Shown: positions 34,497 to 43,642, counted from the stretch's first letter. The stretch is 64,000 nucleotides of DNA from Bacteroidetes bacterium HGW-Bacteroidetes-5 (GCA_002842515.1 PHDC01000001.1:1550001-1614000); one strand, 5' to 3'. Made by a program: numbers and translations. The notes: generated from the sequence alone by a model not told the origin.

Positions 34497-35254
34497 AGAT
34501 AATTATCACGCTCCTAATGATGTGCTTTACAATTGTGCAGGCACAAACTCCCGGCGATTCGGGAGAGTTTCGGTTTATGACCTATAACATCCGGGTTGGT
34601 AAAGGGTTGGATCAGGTAAAAAGCCTTGCGAGGATTGCAGATATCATTAACCGTGAGATGCCGGATATTGTGGCCCTGCAGGAGGTAGACAGTGCCACAA
34701 CCAGAAGCGGGATGGCAGGTCAGGCTCAGGAGCTTGGAAGACTCACCGGAATGCACGCTGTTTTTGCCCCGGCAATAACTTTTGATGGCGGCAAGTACGG
34801 TGTCGGAATCCTATCCAGGGAGGAGCCCATATCCATTAAGAGAGTGCCGCTACCCGGCAGCGAAGAGCCCAGAGTATTACTCATTGTAGAGTTCCGCGAT
34901 TTTGTTGCCGCATCCACACACTTCTCCCTTACCGAAGAGGACAGAATTATCTCTGCTGAAACTCTTAAGGCAGAGGCGAGGCTCTTTGATAAACCGATGT
35001 TTGTTGGCGGCGACTTTAATGCCCTCCCGGGCTCAGAACCAATAATCTCCATAGGCCGGGAGTTCCAAACCCTCTCAGACACCACACAATACACATTCCC
35101 AGCCGATAACCCCACCAGGTGCATAGATTACATATTCGCCAAACAGAAGAGAGACCTAAAATACAGAATCACTCAAAAGAGAGTAGTCCCCGAAGCCGTT
35201 GCTTCAGACCACAGACCGGTAATGGTGGTGTTAACCAATTTCGGGCGTCAATAA
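34493..35254 (+). CDS. Exported endonuclease/exonuclease/phosphatase family protein
   Basis: A 253-aa protein with a signal peptide (residues 1-17, ending VQAQ) and the EEP fold: RFMTYNIRVGKG (metal Asn), DIVALQEVDSATTR (metal Glu), GGDFNALPGSEP and the C-terminal SDHRPVMVVL with catalytic Asp-His. The family includes nucleases, sphingomyelinases and phosphatases; which substrate is used cannot be read. Composition is richer in G and C than the preceding block. It overlaps the DoxX gene by 4 bp and is followed by a bidirectional terminator. Confidence 0.88.
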   Translation: MKIIITLLMMCFTIVQAQTPGDSGEFRFMTYNIRVGKGLDQVKSLARIADIINREMPDIVALQEVDSATTRSGMAGQAQELGRLTGMHAVFAPAITFDGGKYGVGILSREEPISIKRVPLPGSEEPRVLLIVEFRDFVAASTHFSLTEEDRIISAETLKAEARLFDKPMFVGGDFNALPGSEPIISIGREFQTLSDTTQYTFPADNPTRCIDYIFAKQKRDLKYRITQKRVVPEAVASDHRPVMVVLTNFGRQ

Positions 35255-35308
35255 TGACATTGGAAAAGGCCTTTATGGTCTATTCTGTTTTTAACTGACC
35301 ACAAAGCA

Positions 35309-35342
35309 AAAGGGCGACTAAAATTTCTTTTAGACGCCCTTT
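35309..35342. terminator. Bidirectional terminator
   Basis: Stem AAAGGGCG-a-CTAAAA with loop TTTC and TTTTAG-a-CGCCCTTT (one A/A mismatch). It lies between the convergent EEP and lipoprotein genes. Confidence 0.8.
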
Positions 35343-35366
35343 AAAATATTTATTGATTATAAAAGC

Positions 35367-35783
35367 CTACATACCATCACCGTATGTTACTACAGGGATA
35401 AAAGAGAATGCTGCTTTATTGTTTGCAATATTCAGCGTTTCGTCATAAGTGCCGAATTTCAGTTTCAACTGAGTTACAGTTGCCGGAACTACAAGTGTCA
35501 GCTTAAGGTTTACACTCATATCGTGGTATGCATTGTATAGCTTGCTGCCATCGGGAAGTGTGATTGTAAGGGTGTTTTTGATAGGAACTACCGTAGGGAG
35601 TCCTGTTATTGAAACCTCTACATTTTTACTTGTAGACCAGTTAAAACTATCCGGAACCTTGGCATCGGCAAGCTTGGTTTTATCTTCCGGCGTCGTTCCG
35701 GGATCCGGAAGGTTTTGCTTAATACAAGACAAAAGGCCAAGGGTTGAGATAAGTATGATTAGGACTATATTTTTTGTTTTCAT
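35367..35783 (-). CDS. Small lipoprotein of unknown function
   Basis: A 138-aa protein with a clear lipobox (LGLLSC, residues 15-20; Cys20 lipidated), then an Asp/Pro-rich linker. The mature part looks all-beta (PDSFNWSTSKNVEVSITGLP, ITLPDGSKLYNAYHD), similar to short beta-sandwich lipoproteins. No family is recognised. It lies 29 bp after the LruC gene on the same strand and is probably co-transcribed. It may form an envelope pair with that protein. Confidence 0.75.
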   Translation of the reverse strand: MKTKNIVLIILISTLGLLSCIKQNLPDPGTTPEDKTKLADAKVPDSFNWSTSKNVEVSITGLPTVVPIKNTLTITLPDGSKLYNAYHDMSVNLKLTLVVPATVTQLKLKFGTYDETLNIANNKAAFSFIPVVTYGDGM

Positions 35784-35812
35784 CTTTTCCGTTTTTTTAA
35801 TTACCGATTCCG

Positions 35813-37306
35813 TTAATAGATCTTAGAGGCATCTCTGTAGCCCGGCAGATTCAAAAACCAATCCGGGAATTGAACTCCGCCGGAGACTGCCCACTCCGTA
35901 AAATGTAAGTGTCCAAGATCAATTGACACTTTTTCAATAGGGTAGTCAAATCCCTGAATTATATCTACTGCCCAGGGAAGATTATTTGAAGTCTTGTAGT
36001 ACCTCCCGGTAGCAGGATTTGAAGTGTCGTCTTTTGTTCCAAAGAGCCCTGTGCTGGCAAGTGAAGATGGATATCTATTCGGCAGATGTACCTCTTTACC
36101 TCTCTCCCGGTTGATAATCATATACATATTGAAAAGAGCCGGGTTTAGCTCTGCAAGCGTAAGTGTTCCTCCGGCAGGGTTAACCCCATTGTTTATAAAA
36201 GTTGTTACCACCTGTTTACTCTGAGGCATAATGTAAGGTGCAAGGCGCTCTGTGTTTATACCTATGCCAACTCCCGGTTTTGACATCAGGTTAAAGAAGT
36301 TGTCAAACACAACAATGTTTGCATATGTTTGTCCCGACTCAGCACCATTTGAGGCCATAGTAAATGACCCCGGGGTGTTGCCGGCAACTTTTGACACCTT
36401 GTTAGGTGCAATCCCATCAAGCTGGTATGCCATTCCATTGTTGTAAATGGCTCCCGATGCTCTGAGCATAAATGTACTTATAAGCTCAACAACATTTCCA
36501 GATCCGTTAGTAACAGTGTTAAAGTTATACCCAACTACAAGATCATTAAAATCATAGTCCCCCTTGGCAGGCCAGTTATCTTCAAACGCCAGAGAACCAA
36601 ACTGTGATAGTCCCGGATAGTAGCTGTTATGTGAGCGGTAAGGGTCATTCGGATATTCGTCCTGTGTGTCCGGAACTCCATCTCCGTCTGTATCGGTTGG
36701 AACATTCAGCGGTAAAGGGTTACACGAGTTCGCCGGATTCGACCAGTATGTGCCGGGAAAAATATAGTCGTCAGATAATACTCTTCCGTTACCCCCCTGC
36801 CCCAAATAACTTACCATTATTTTGTAAAGAGATGTTGAGTTGGCAATTGCCGCAGGGATTGGAACGATAAAATTTACTACACTGTTGTTTGTAACAACAA
36901 AGTCATATGAATAAAAAGTAACCAGAGTTCCTTCAAAAGATGTCCCGGGGGATGATGCATTATAAGGAATATAGGAGACTCTTACCCCCCTTGAAATTGG
37001 ATCTGTTCCGCTTCCGAGTCTTGCTTTAAAGGTGATGTTTCCAGATCCCACCTTCATCCAAGGTGTCTTAATGTAGGTGTCATTGATACTGGAACTGTTT
37101 GAAATCATCTGAGTCTTAAGAGAGTAAGATCCGGAGATAACCTCCGAACCAGAGGATGTATATTGCTCGTAATCTAGAAAGCGCCAGCAATTACCTATTT
37201 CAATTGCGCTATTGCCCGACTCTGCATTGAGAGTCAGTTGTTGCGCGAAAACTCCTGAGGATAGCCCCAAAAGAATAATTGTCAAATAAATATGTTTCAT
37301 TCTCAT
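35813..37306 (-). CDS. LruC domain exported protein
   Basis: A 497-aa protein with a signal peptide (residues 1-22, ending GVFAQQ). A beta-rich first half is followed by a Ca-binding DTDGDGVPDTQDEYPNDPYR segment (about residues 205-224) and the LruC domain with FEDNWPAKGDYDFNDLVVGY. LruC proteins are surface-associated in Bacteroidota and Leptospira; their function is not known. The ATG at 37306 is followed by another at 37300 (MKHIYL); either is possible. The lipoprotein downstream is probably its partner. Confidence 0.85.
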   Translation of the reverse strand: MRMKHIYLTIILLGLSSGVFAQQLTLNAESGNSAIEIGNCWRFLDYEQYTSSGSEVISGSYSLKTQMISNSSSINDTYIKTPWMKVGSGNITFKARLGSGTDPISRGVRVSYIPYNASSPGTSFEGTLVTFYSYDFVVTNNSVVNFIVPIPAAIANSTSLYKIMVSYLGQGGNGRVLSDDYIFPGTYWSNPANSCNPLPLNVPTDTDGDGVPDTQDEYPNDPYRSHNSYYPGLSQFGSLAFEDNWPAKGDYDFNDLVVGYNFNTVTNGSGNVVELISTFMLRASGAIYNNGMAYQLDGIAPNKVSKVAGNTPGSFTMASNGAESGQTYANIVVFDNFFNLMSKPGVGIGINTERLAPYIMPQSKQVVTTFINNGVNPAGGTLTLAELNPALFNMYMIINRERGKEVHLPNRYPSSLASTGLFGTKDDTSNPATGRYYKTSNNLPWAVDIIQGFDYPIEKVSIDLGHLHFTEWAVSGGVQFPDWFLNLPGYRDASKIY

Positions 37307-37565
37307 TTTGAAAAATGTTTTCTGTGTCTTTATAAAACTTTGGTGTTATTAAACAAGCTTAAATGTTTTTTGTTCAAGCATTTTATCAAATGTTGTAAAT
37401 TATTACAATTTTGCAATAAAACATAGTAATAATGCTTGTGATTTCAAACTAAAGGCTCTGTTTGACAACAACATCCTCTTGTAATTAATCATATATTCCA
37501 CAAATATATGTATTAATATTAAATTGCAATTTTTTTGAATAGTAAATTAAATCCGAATTTAATTT
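37307..37565. other. Gene-free AT-rich stretch
   Basis: No reading frame or RNA gene was recognised between the LruC gene and the tRNA-Pro promoter. It holds a perfect 8-bp inverted repeat, ATTATTAC / GTAATAAT (37399-37406 and 37426-37433). A clear -7 box for the LruC gene was not found. Confidence 0.5.
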
Positions 37566-37596
37566 TTTGGTTTTTTGAAAAAGATGTATACCTTTG
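37566..37596 (+). promoter_or_regulatory. tRNA-Pro promoter
   Basis: TTTG (37566-37569), 19-bp spacer, TACCTTTG (37589-37596). Exact Bacteroidota -33/-7 pattern, 37 bp before the tRNA. Confidence 0.75.
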
Positions 37597-37633
37597 CAAT
37601 CCCTTTCCAAAAGGGACGCTCTTTTAATTTTTT

Positions 37634-37707
37634 CGGGGTGTGGCGCAGTTGGCTAGCGCACCTGCTTTGGGAGCAGGGGGTCCTCCGTTCGAGTCGGAGT
37701 ACCCCGA
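37634..37707 (+). tRNA. tRNA-Pro (UGG)
   Basis: A 74-nt tRNA: acceptor CGGGGTG/TACCCCG with a G-T pair at position 7, D-arm GCGC/GCGC, anticodon stem CCTGC/GCAGG with loop TTTGGGA (anticodon TGG at 37668-37670), and T-stem CTCCG/CGGAG. CCA not encoded. Confidence 0.95.
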
Positions 37708-37710
37708 CAC

Positions 37711-37742
37711 AAAAGCGGCTTGATTATTCAGGCCGCTTTTTT
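37711..37742 (+). terminator. tRNA-Pro terminator
   Basis: Perfect 9-bp stem AAAAGCGGC / GCCGCTTTT with a 12-nt loop and T-rich end. It includes 37720, so a translation start there for the next gene is unlikely. Confidence 0.85.
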
Positions 37743-37764
37743 CTTATTTTTATTTTTAGTAGTT

Positions 37765-38565
37765 ATGAAAATTACCACTCTTACAGACAATGTCGTAAAT
37801 AGAAGAGGGCTTTTGGCTGAGCACGGTCTCTCAATATATCTGGAGGTCGACAACAAAAGGGTACTATTTGACACCGGTCAGAGCTCCGTTTTTTATAAAA
37901 ACGCAATTGAGTTGGGTGTAAACATCTCTCTTGTAGACTATTTAGTTTTAAGCCACGGTCACTACGACCATACAGGAGGAGTTTCCACTTTTTTAGATAA
38001 AAATACTTGCGCAAAGATCTTTGCAAAGAGAGAGACTTTTCTCCCCAAATACAGAGGTAAAAGATACATTGGGATTGATCCGGGAGTTAAGATTCCGGAA
38101 GATAGAGTTGTATATACCGATGGCCTTTTTAAAATCAGCGAGAGGTTTTTTATTGTTTCTGGACCGATAATGTCAAACAATGCTTCATCCTCAGATTCCG
38201 AGGGCTTCAATTGTGAAGAGAACTGCTCTTTAATAAAAGACCGATTCCTTGATGAACAGTATCTGGTTTATCTGGGTGAAGATGGGCTCACAATCATCAC
38301 AGGCTGTTCACATCTTGGTATAATAGAGATAGTCCTGCAGGCAACAGAAATGTTTAAGATGCCCGTAAACACGATAATTGGAGGGTTTCACACCTCCCAA
38401 ATGGCCAAAGAAGGTGTAGATAAAATTATTGAGTCTCTATCCAAAATCTCCCCTTTAAAAATTGGAGTTTGTCACTGTACCGGACAGGATGCATACTGCC
38501 GTTTTAAAAATGAGCTGAATTGTAAAGTCTTCTACAATTATTGCGGGGAAATTATCAATATATAG
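37765..38565 (+). CDS. MBL-fold metallo-hydrolase (dihydropterin-synthase-like)
   Basis: A 266-aa metallo-beta-lactamase-fold protein. The zinc motif is SHGHYDHTGG (about residues 57-66), and later His residues are in TGCSHLGI and GGFHTSQ. The C-terminus (GVCHCTGQDAYCRFKNEL) fits the subgroup related to the archaeal 7,8-dihydropterin-6-methyl-4-aminobenzene-phosphate synthase, but the exact reaction is not known in Bacteroidota. A longer frame starts at 37720 inside the tRNA-Pro terminator; the ATG at 37765 (MKITTLTDN) matches family N-termini and was chosen. Confidence 0.85.
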   Translation: MKITTLTDNVVNRRGLLAEHGLSIYLEVDNKRVLFDTGQSSVFYKNAIELGVNISLVDYLVLSHGHYDHTGGVSTFLDKNTCAKIFAKRETFLPKYRGKRYIGIDPGVKIPEDRVVYTDGLFKISERFFIVSGPIMSNNASSSDSEGFNCEENCSLIKDRFLDEQYLVYLGEDGLTIITGCSHLGIIEIVLQATEMFKMPVNTIIGGFHTSQMAKEGVDKIIESLSKISPLKIGVCHCTGQDAYCRFKNELNCKVFYNYCGEIINI

Positions 38566-38624
38566 TACAATTTCACTATCTTCATAAATTAATATTGTAA
38601 CCCCGATTTCATAAAACAGATTAA

Positions 38625-39335
38625 ATGACCCGCTCTTTTGTGACTCTCTCATTTGCAACTCTCTTTTTATGCACATCTTTGTTCGTAAGCTCTTTAGCTG
38701 CGCAGGAGAGTAAAAAGAGTAACCCGGAGTTCAGCTTTGGTGCAGAGGTGGTGAGCAGCTATATCTGGAGGGGTCAGAACTACAACCATACACCTTCGCT
38801 CCAACCTTGGGCAGAGCTCTCCTGGAGAGGTTTTACTTTTGGAACCTGGAGTGCCTTCCGGGTTACAGGAGATGGAGATGATGAGATAGACCTCTATATA
38901 GCAAAAGAGGTAGGTCCACTTACCATTGCACTATGGGACTACTGGTCCTACAGCAAAACCAACCCCGGGCAATATTTTAATTACAATCCCGAAACAACTT
39001 CTCATATGCTGGAAGGGCAGGCAATCCTCTCTTTTGGAGAGGAGAACAGATTCAATTTTTTATTCAGCTCAATATTCTATGGGTCTGACCCCTCAAAGAG
39101 TATCTACGGGGAGGCAGAGTATATCAAAACATTTGGAAAGAATCAGTTATCGCTATTTACAGGTTATCAGTTTAAAGGGGAGTACTACCACTCATCCCCC
39201 GGATTTGTCAATCTTGGATGCACCTATCAACGGCAGATAGCGGTAAAAGAGAATTTTACTCCATATGTTTCATTATCATTTGTTGTAAATCCATCTGCCG
39301 GAAGCACCTATTTTATAGCTGCACTAGGTTTTTGA
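38625..39335 (+). CDS. TorF-like putative outer-membrane protein
   Basis: A 236-aa protein with a signal peptide (residues 1-26, ending LAAQ) and beta-strand periodicity. The SSYIWRGQNYNH segment near the start, with repeating aromatic strands, resembles the TorF/CHP02001 putative porin family. The chain ends in a hydrophobic AALGF, as outer-membrane barrels do. It lies 16 bp before a CHASE4 histidine kinase on the same strand, suggesting an operon in which the outer-membrane protein and kinase share a signal. Substrate unknown. Confidence 0.72.
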   Translation: MTRSFVTLSFATLFLCTSLFVSSLAAQESKKSNPEFSFGAEVVSSYIWRGQNYNHTPSLQPWAELSWRGFTFGTWSAFRVTGDGDDEIDLYIAKEVGPLTIALWDYWSYSKTNPGQYFNYNPETTSHMLEGQAILSFGEENRFNFLFSSIFYGSDPSKSIYGEAEYIKTFGKNQLSLFTGYQFKGEYYHSSPGFVNLGCTYQRQIAVKENFTPYVSLSFVVNPSAGSTYFIAALGF

Positions 39336-39351
39336 TTTTAAAAAGCTTGTT

Positions 39352-41028
39352 ATGAGAAAAAAGGCAGGAATTAACTCCAGATTATTGCAGATTATCGCCT
39401 TTGCAGGGATAAGCTTTCTTCTCCTTTTTGCCGCAATTTTAGTACTTCAGAAGCGTCAGGCTGATATGATTCACAAAGAGTCCCTGGAACAGTTTAACCG
39501 GGAGGTCTCCTCTATCATTAATCTTAAAAGCACCGGACTCCGTCAAATTGCATTTGACTATACCTATTGGGATGAGTTTGCTTCAGTAATGCAAACCGGA
39601 GCAACAAATGAGTGGTTTGAAGATAATATCTCGACCATTCTCTCCTCCTACGGATATGATTATGTATCTGTTTACGATAAACATTATAAGCTTGTTTATG
39701 AGTATGGGGTTGAGTCACAAAATTTAAGTAAAGTAGTTCCTTCTGAAGTTTTTTCCGGCCTTAATGAAAAAAAGCTTTTGAACTTCTTTATAAAAACAAA
39801 ATCCGGAGTAATGGAGATAGCATCTGCATCTATACATCCGACATTTGACAGAGACAGAAAAGCCACGAAGCCATCTGGTTACCTTTTTATAGGGAGGCTC
39901 TGGAACAGTGATTATATAGGAGCTCTCTCGACTCTAACAAATTCATCTGTACACTCCCTTGAGTTTTCAAAAGAGGAGATAAACGAAAATTCCCATAAAC
40001 TTAAGAGCTCCTTCTCTTTTACCGACTGGGACGAAAAGAGGATAGGAACTCTCTGGTTTATTCGTGAAAGTCCTATAGAGGCCCTCTACAACAAAAGCTG
40101 GGTCTATATGTTCTTTATCCTGCTTCTTTCTATGTTGATAATCTGGTTTTCTTTGCGTTACTCAATTAGAAAGTGGGTGATAGGGCCAATTAATCTTATA
40201 GAACTCATCTTAAATAAGGAGAGTATCAGTGACATTGTTAAGCTCAAAAAATCTTTTGGAGAGTTCTCCCAAATAGGAGTTCTGTTTGAGAGGTACATAA
40301 CCCAAAAAGAGGAGCTCCGGGAGGCAAAGGAGAGGGCAGAGAGGGCAGATCTGCTAAAAACACAGTTCCTCTCTAACATAAGCCACGAAATAAGAACACC
40401 CGTGAACGGAATTATCGGATTTTCGGAACTTCTCAAAGATGAGACAATAACAACGGAAGAGCGAGAGGAGTATATCTCTATAATACAGAGTGGCGGGGAG
40501 AGAATGATATTGCTAATTAACGACCTCATTAATATGTCAAAAATGGAGTCAGGAGAAGAGGTTATAGTTGAAAGCACACTATCCCTGACCAGCCTTTTTG
40601 AGCACCTCTTTAACTTTTTCAAACAAGATGCCAGCAAAAAGGGGCTCTACCTTAAATTTGCAAATACGGGTGCTGACCTTCTTATCTCTACAGATCGGGA
40701 AAAGTTGTTTATCATATTAAATAACCTCATTAAAAATGCAATAAAATATTCCACCAGCGGGACAATAGAGTATGGGTACAAAAAAGAGGGAGATATCCTA
40801 ACCTTTTTTGTTAAAGACCAGGGAATAGGAATCTCCGATAACCTTAAGGATATTGTTTTTGATCGTTTTATTCAGGGTGAGTCAAATAAAAACAAAAATT
40901 ATGACGGGCTGGGGCTGGGCTTACCTATTGCAAAGGCCTACACAGAACTTCTTGGAGGTAACATTTGGTTCGAAAGCGAGTATGGTAAAGGGACAGCGTT
41001 TTACTTCACCCTGCCTTATAAACTGTAA
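39352..41028 (+). CDS. CHASE4-domain sensor histidine kinase
   Basis: A 558-aa membrane kinase: TM1 at about residues 11-30, CHASE4 extracellular domain (about 55-200, with FDYTYWDEFASVMQTG), TM2 at about 248-268, HisKA with phospho-acceptor His in SNISHEIRTP (about 341-350), and HATPase_c with NNLIKNAIKYS, DQGIGI and GLGLGLPIAKAY (to 558). No response regulator is adjacent. The upstream outer-membrane protein gene is 16 bp away. The ligand is unknown; CHASE4 domains sense small molecules outside the cytoplasm. Confidence 0.92.
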   Translation: MRKKAGINSRLLQIIAFAGISFLLLFAAILVLQKRQADMIHKESLEQFNREVSSIINLKSTGLRQIAFDYTYWDEFASVMQTGATNEWFEDNISTILSSYGYDYVSVYDKHYKLVYEYGVESQNLSKVVPSEVFSGLNEKKLLNFFIKTKSGVMEIASASIHPTFDRDRKATKPSGYLFIGRLWNSDYIGALSTLTNSSVHSLEFSKEEINENSHKLKSSFSFTDWDEKRIGTLWFIRESPIEALYNKSWVYMFFILLLSMLIIWFSLRYSIRKWVIGPINLIELILNKESISDIVKLKKSFGEFSQIGVLFERYITQKEELREAKERAERADLLKTQFLSNISHEIRTPVNGIIGFSELLKDETITTEEREEYISIIQSGGERMILLINDLINMSKMESGEEVIVESTLSLTSLFEHLFNFFKQDASKKGLYLKFANTGADLLISTDREKLFIILNNLIKNAIKYSTSGTIEYGYKKEGDILTFFVKDQGIGISDNLKDIVFDRFIQGESNKNKNYDGLGLGLPIAKAYTELLGGNIWFESEYGKGTAFYFTLPYKL

Positions 41029-41064
41029 TTAAGATTAGTTTAGACCAATAGTTATGTCGGATAA

Positions 41065-42042
41065 CTACTTGCTTCCGAAGCTCTTCATAAACTGAACCCT
41101 CTCAAACTTTTCCGGATTGTCTATATTTGTATAGTTGAGTCTTCCTTTGAAGTCAGAAATATTTTTGAACCCCTGGGAGTCCATAAACAGATGAAGGTCG
41201 TCAATTGATTGTCTTATAGCATCTGCTCCCTTTTTATATAGAGCCGTACACATCTGGGTTGTGGTTGCACCTGCAAGAATCTGCTTAATCACTGTTGTGC
41301 CGTTGTGAATTCCGGTGCTTGCAGATAGGTCAATTCCGGGAACCAAGGCAGATATTATGCCCATCCATCTAAGTTCGCGCAGAGACTCCTCAGGATATGA
41401 GAATGCATCAGCAGGGAATATCCGTATTCTTTTAATATCGATATCCGGACTATAAAAGCGGTTGAACATAACTACCCCTTTGGCTCCGTGTGCTTTAAGC
41501 CCGTTTACAAAACCCGGAAGATTTGTGAAGGTGCTGGCAATCTTTACCGAAACAGGAATTTTAATCTGTTTCGAAACCTGAGCAACAACATTTAGATACT
41601 CTTTTTCTACATCTTCCGATTTTTTATGAATATTAAGCGGGAGGGAGTAGATATTGAGCTCCAATCCATCTGCACCTGCGCTCTCAATATCTTTTGCAAA
41701 GGCTGTCCACTCTCCTGTTGAGTAGCAGTTGATACTTGCAATTACAGGGACTGAAACGCTCCTTTTAACATCCGATACCAGCTTAAGATATCTGTCAATT
41801 GAGTTCTGGCGAAGATAGTGATGCAGATAGTCTGCAGACTCCGGATAGTCGTGTGATTGAGACTGCAGAAACTCTGCCTCATTCACAATCTGCTCTTCAA
41901 AGAGCGATTTTACCACAATAGCCCCGATTCCCGCTTTCTCAAACTCTACTACTCTGTCCAATTGTGCGGTGAGTCCGGAACTTGCTGCCACTATCGGCGA
42001 GGTTAGGGTCAGACCCATATAATTTACAGAAATGTTTGACAT
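41065..42042 (-). CDS. Dihydroorotate dehydrogenase-like protein
   Basis: A 325-aa FMN-type TIM-barrel protein related to PyrD. It starts VNYMGLTLTSPIVAASSGLT, as DHOD family members do, and has VPVSVKIASTFTNLPGF and GIHNGTTVIKQILAGA with the FMN-phosphate site. The canonical DHOD motif ELNISCPN is replaced by ELNIYSLPLN, so orotate production is doubtful. Similar proteins are found in anaerobic Bacteroidales with unknown substrate. It lies 11 bp after glyS on the same strand and is probably co-transcribed. Confidence 0.85.
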   Translation of the reverse strand: MSNISVNYMGLTLTSPIVAASSGLTAQLDRVVEFEKAGIGAIVVKSLFEEQIVNEAEFLQSQSHDYPESADYLHHYLRQNSIDRYLKLVSDVKRSVSVPVIASINCYSTGEWTAFAKDIESAGADGLELNIYSLPLNIHKKSEDVEKEYLNVVAQVSKQIKIPVSVKIASTFTNLPGFVNGLKAHGAKGVVMFNRFYSPDIDIKRIRIFPADAFSYPEESLRELRWMGIISALVPGIDLSASTGIHNGTTVIKQILAGATTTQMCTALYKKGADAIRQSIDDLHLFMDSQGFKNISDFKGRLNYTNIDNPEKFERVQFMKSFGSK

Positions 42043-42053
42043 AATATGTGGTT

Positions 42054-43592
42054 TTAGATTTTTTCAAATATCTTTCTAATGCTAACCTTATCTTCAATGA
42101 TTGCTCTCAAGTTTGCCACCGGAATACGCTCCTGCTCCATTGAGTCCCTGTAACGAATTGTAACTGCGTTATCTTCAAGACTCTGGTGATCAATTGTGAT
42201 GCAGAATGGTGTTCCTATCGCGTCCTGCCTGCGGTATCTCTTACCGATGCTGTCTTTCTCGTCATATTGACAGTTGAAGTCCATCTTTAGATCGTCCATT
42301 ATCTTTCTGGCCACCTCCGGGAGTCCGTCCTTCTTAACCAGCGGTAAAACAGCCAGTTTAACCGGTGCCAGGAATGGAGGCAACTTAAGGACCACCCTCT
42401 CCTCTCCGTTCTCCAGTTTCTCTTCGCAGTATGCAGATGAGTAGACTGCAAGGAATGTTCTGTCCAAACCCACAGAGGTCTCTACCACATAAGGGATATA
42501 GTTCTCATTGGTCTCAGGATCGAAGTACTGCAACTTCTTTCCGGAGAACTTCTGATGTTGTGACAGGTCAAAATCTGTGCGGGAGTGTATCCCCTCCAGC
42601 TCCTTAAAACCAAAAGGAAACTCAAACTCAATATCGGCAGCAGCATTGGCATAGTGTGCCAGTTTTTCGTGATTATGGAACCTGTATTTGTTGTCTCCCA
42701 GTCCCATTGCCTTGTGCCAGCGAAGCCTGGCCTCCTTCCAATGCTCAAACCATTTTATCTCCTCTTTAGGACGCACAAAGAACTGCATCTCCATCTGCTC
42801 AAACTCTCTCATTCTAAAGATAAACTGCCTGGCTACAATCTCGTTTCGGAAAGCCTTGCCAATCTGTGCTATTCCAAAAGGGATCTTCATTCGTCCGGTC
42901 TTCTGGACATTAAGGAAGTTGACGAAAATTCCCTGAGCCGTCTCCGGCCTAAGATAGATTACATTAGCATCTTCGCTCAAACTGCCCATTTGGGTGGAGA
43001 ACATTAAGTTAAACTGACGAACCTCTGTCCAGTTGCGGGAACCCGAAATTGGACAGACTATTTCACAATCTATAATAAGTTGGCGTACCGCCTCCAGGTC
43101 ATTTCTGTTTAGTGTTTCGTTCATCCTCTCCCTCACCTCATTAGCCTTGGCAATATTCCTCAGCACATTTGGGTTGGTTGCGCGAAACTGAACCTCGTCA
43201 AAAGCATCTCCAAATTTCTTCTTCCCTTTTTCCACCTCTTTAGTGGCCTTCTCCTCCAGCTTTGCAATATGATCTTCTAAAAGTACATCTGCACGATATC
43301 TCTTTTTTGAGTCCTTGTTGTCAATTAATGGGTCGTTAAAGGCCCCAACGTGCCCGGATGCTTCCCAAATCTTCGGGTGCATAAAAATTGCCGAGTCAAT
43401 CCCCACTATATTTTCGTTAAGACGCACCATTGCATCCCACCAATATCTCTTGATATTATTCTTGAGCTCCACACCCAGCTGGCCGTAGTCATAAACAGCA
43501 CTTAGGCCATCATATATCTCACTCGACTGAAAAATAAAACCGTACTCTTTGGCGTGTGCAATAAGGCTCTTGAATAGCTCCTCTTGTGTCAT
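42054..43592 (-). CDS. glyS: Glycine--tRNA ligase (dimeric type)
   Basis: A 512-aa class II aminoacyl-tRNA synthetase of the alpha-2 type. Class II motif 1/2 region: QFNLMFSTQMGS, then VNFLNVQKTGRMKIPFGIAQIGKAFRNEI (motif 2 with the Arg), FRMREFEQMEMQFF; motif 3: ETSVGLDRTFLAVYSS. The C-terminal anticodon-binding domain (about residues 395-512) ends KVSIRKIF. An internal region is slightly longer than archaeal-type homologues. A DHOD-like gene follows 11 bp downstream. The divergent dsbD promoter lies upstream. Confidence 0.95.
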   Translation of the reverse strand: MTQEELFKSLIAHAKEYGFIFQSSEIYDGLSAVYDYGQLGVELKNNIKRYWWDAMVRLNENIVGIDSAIFMHPKIWEASGHVGAFNDPLIDNKDSKKRYRADVLLEDHIAKLEEKATKEVEKGKKKFGDAFDEVQFRATNPNVLRNIAKANEVRERMNETLNRNDLEAVRQLIIDCEIVCPISGSRNWTEVRQFNLMFSTQMGSLSEDANVIYLRPETAQGIFVNFLNVQKTGRMKIPFGIAQIGKAFRNEIVARQFIFRMREFEQMEMQFFVRPKEEIKWFEHWKEARLRWHKAMGLGDNKYRFHNHEKLAHYANAAADIEFEFPFGFKELEGIHSRTDFDLSQHQKFSGKKLQYFDPETNENYIPYVVETSVGLDRTFLAVYSSAYCEEKLENGEERVVLKLPPFLAPVKLAVLPLVKKDGLPEVARKIMDDLKMDFNCQYDEKDSIGKRYRRQDAIGTPFCITIDHQSLEDNAVTIRYRDSMEQERIPVANLRAIIEDKVSIRKIFEKI

Positions 43593-43642
43593 AATTCTAT
43601 TGTTTATAAAACGCGAAATTAGTGCTTTTTATAGAATTTTTA

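Noticed and set aside
29023..34500. Integration site duplication of the tRNA-Ser 3' end at the right edge of the block
   Set aside because: I looked for a second copy of the tRNA 3' end near 34.5 kb and saw none, so integration at this tRNA is not supported directly.
37720..37764. Longer N-terminus of the MBL-fold protein
   Set aside because: It begins inside the tRNA-Pro terminator hairpin.
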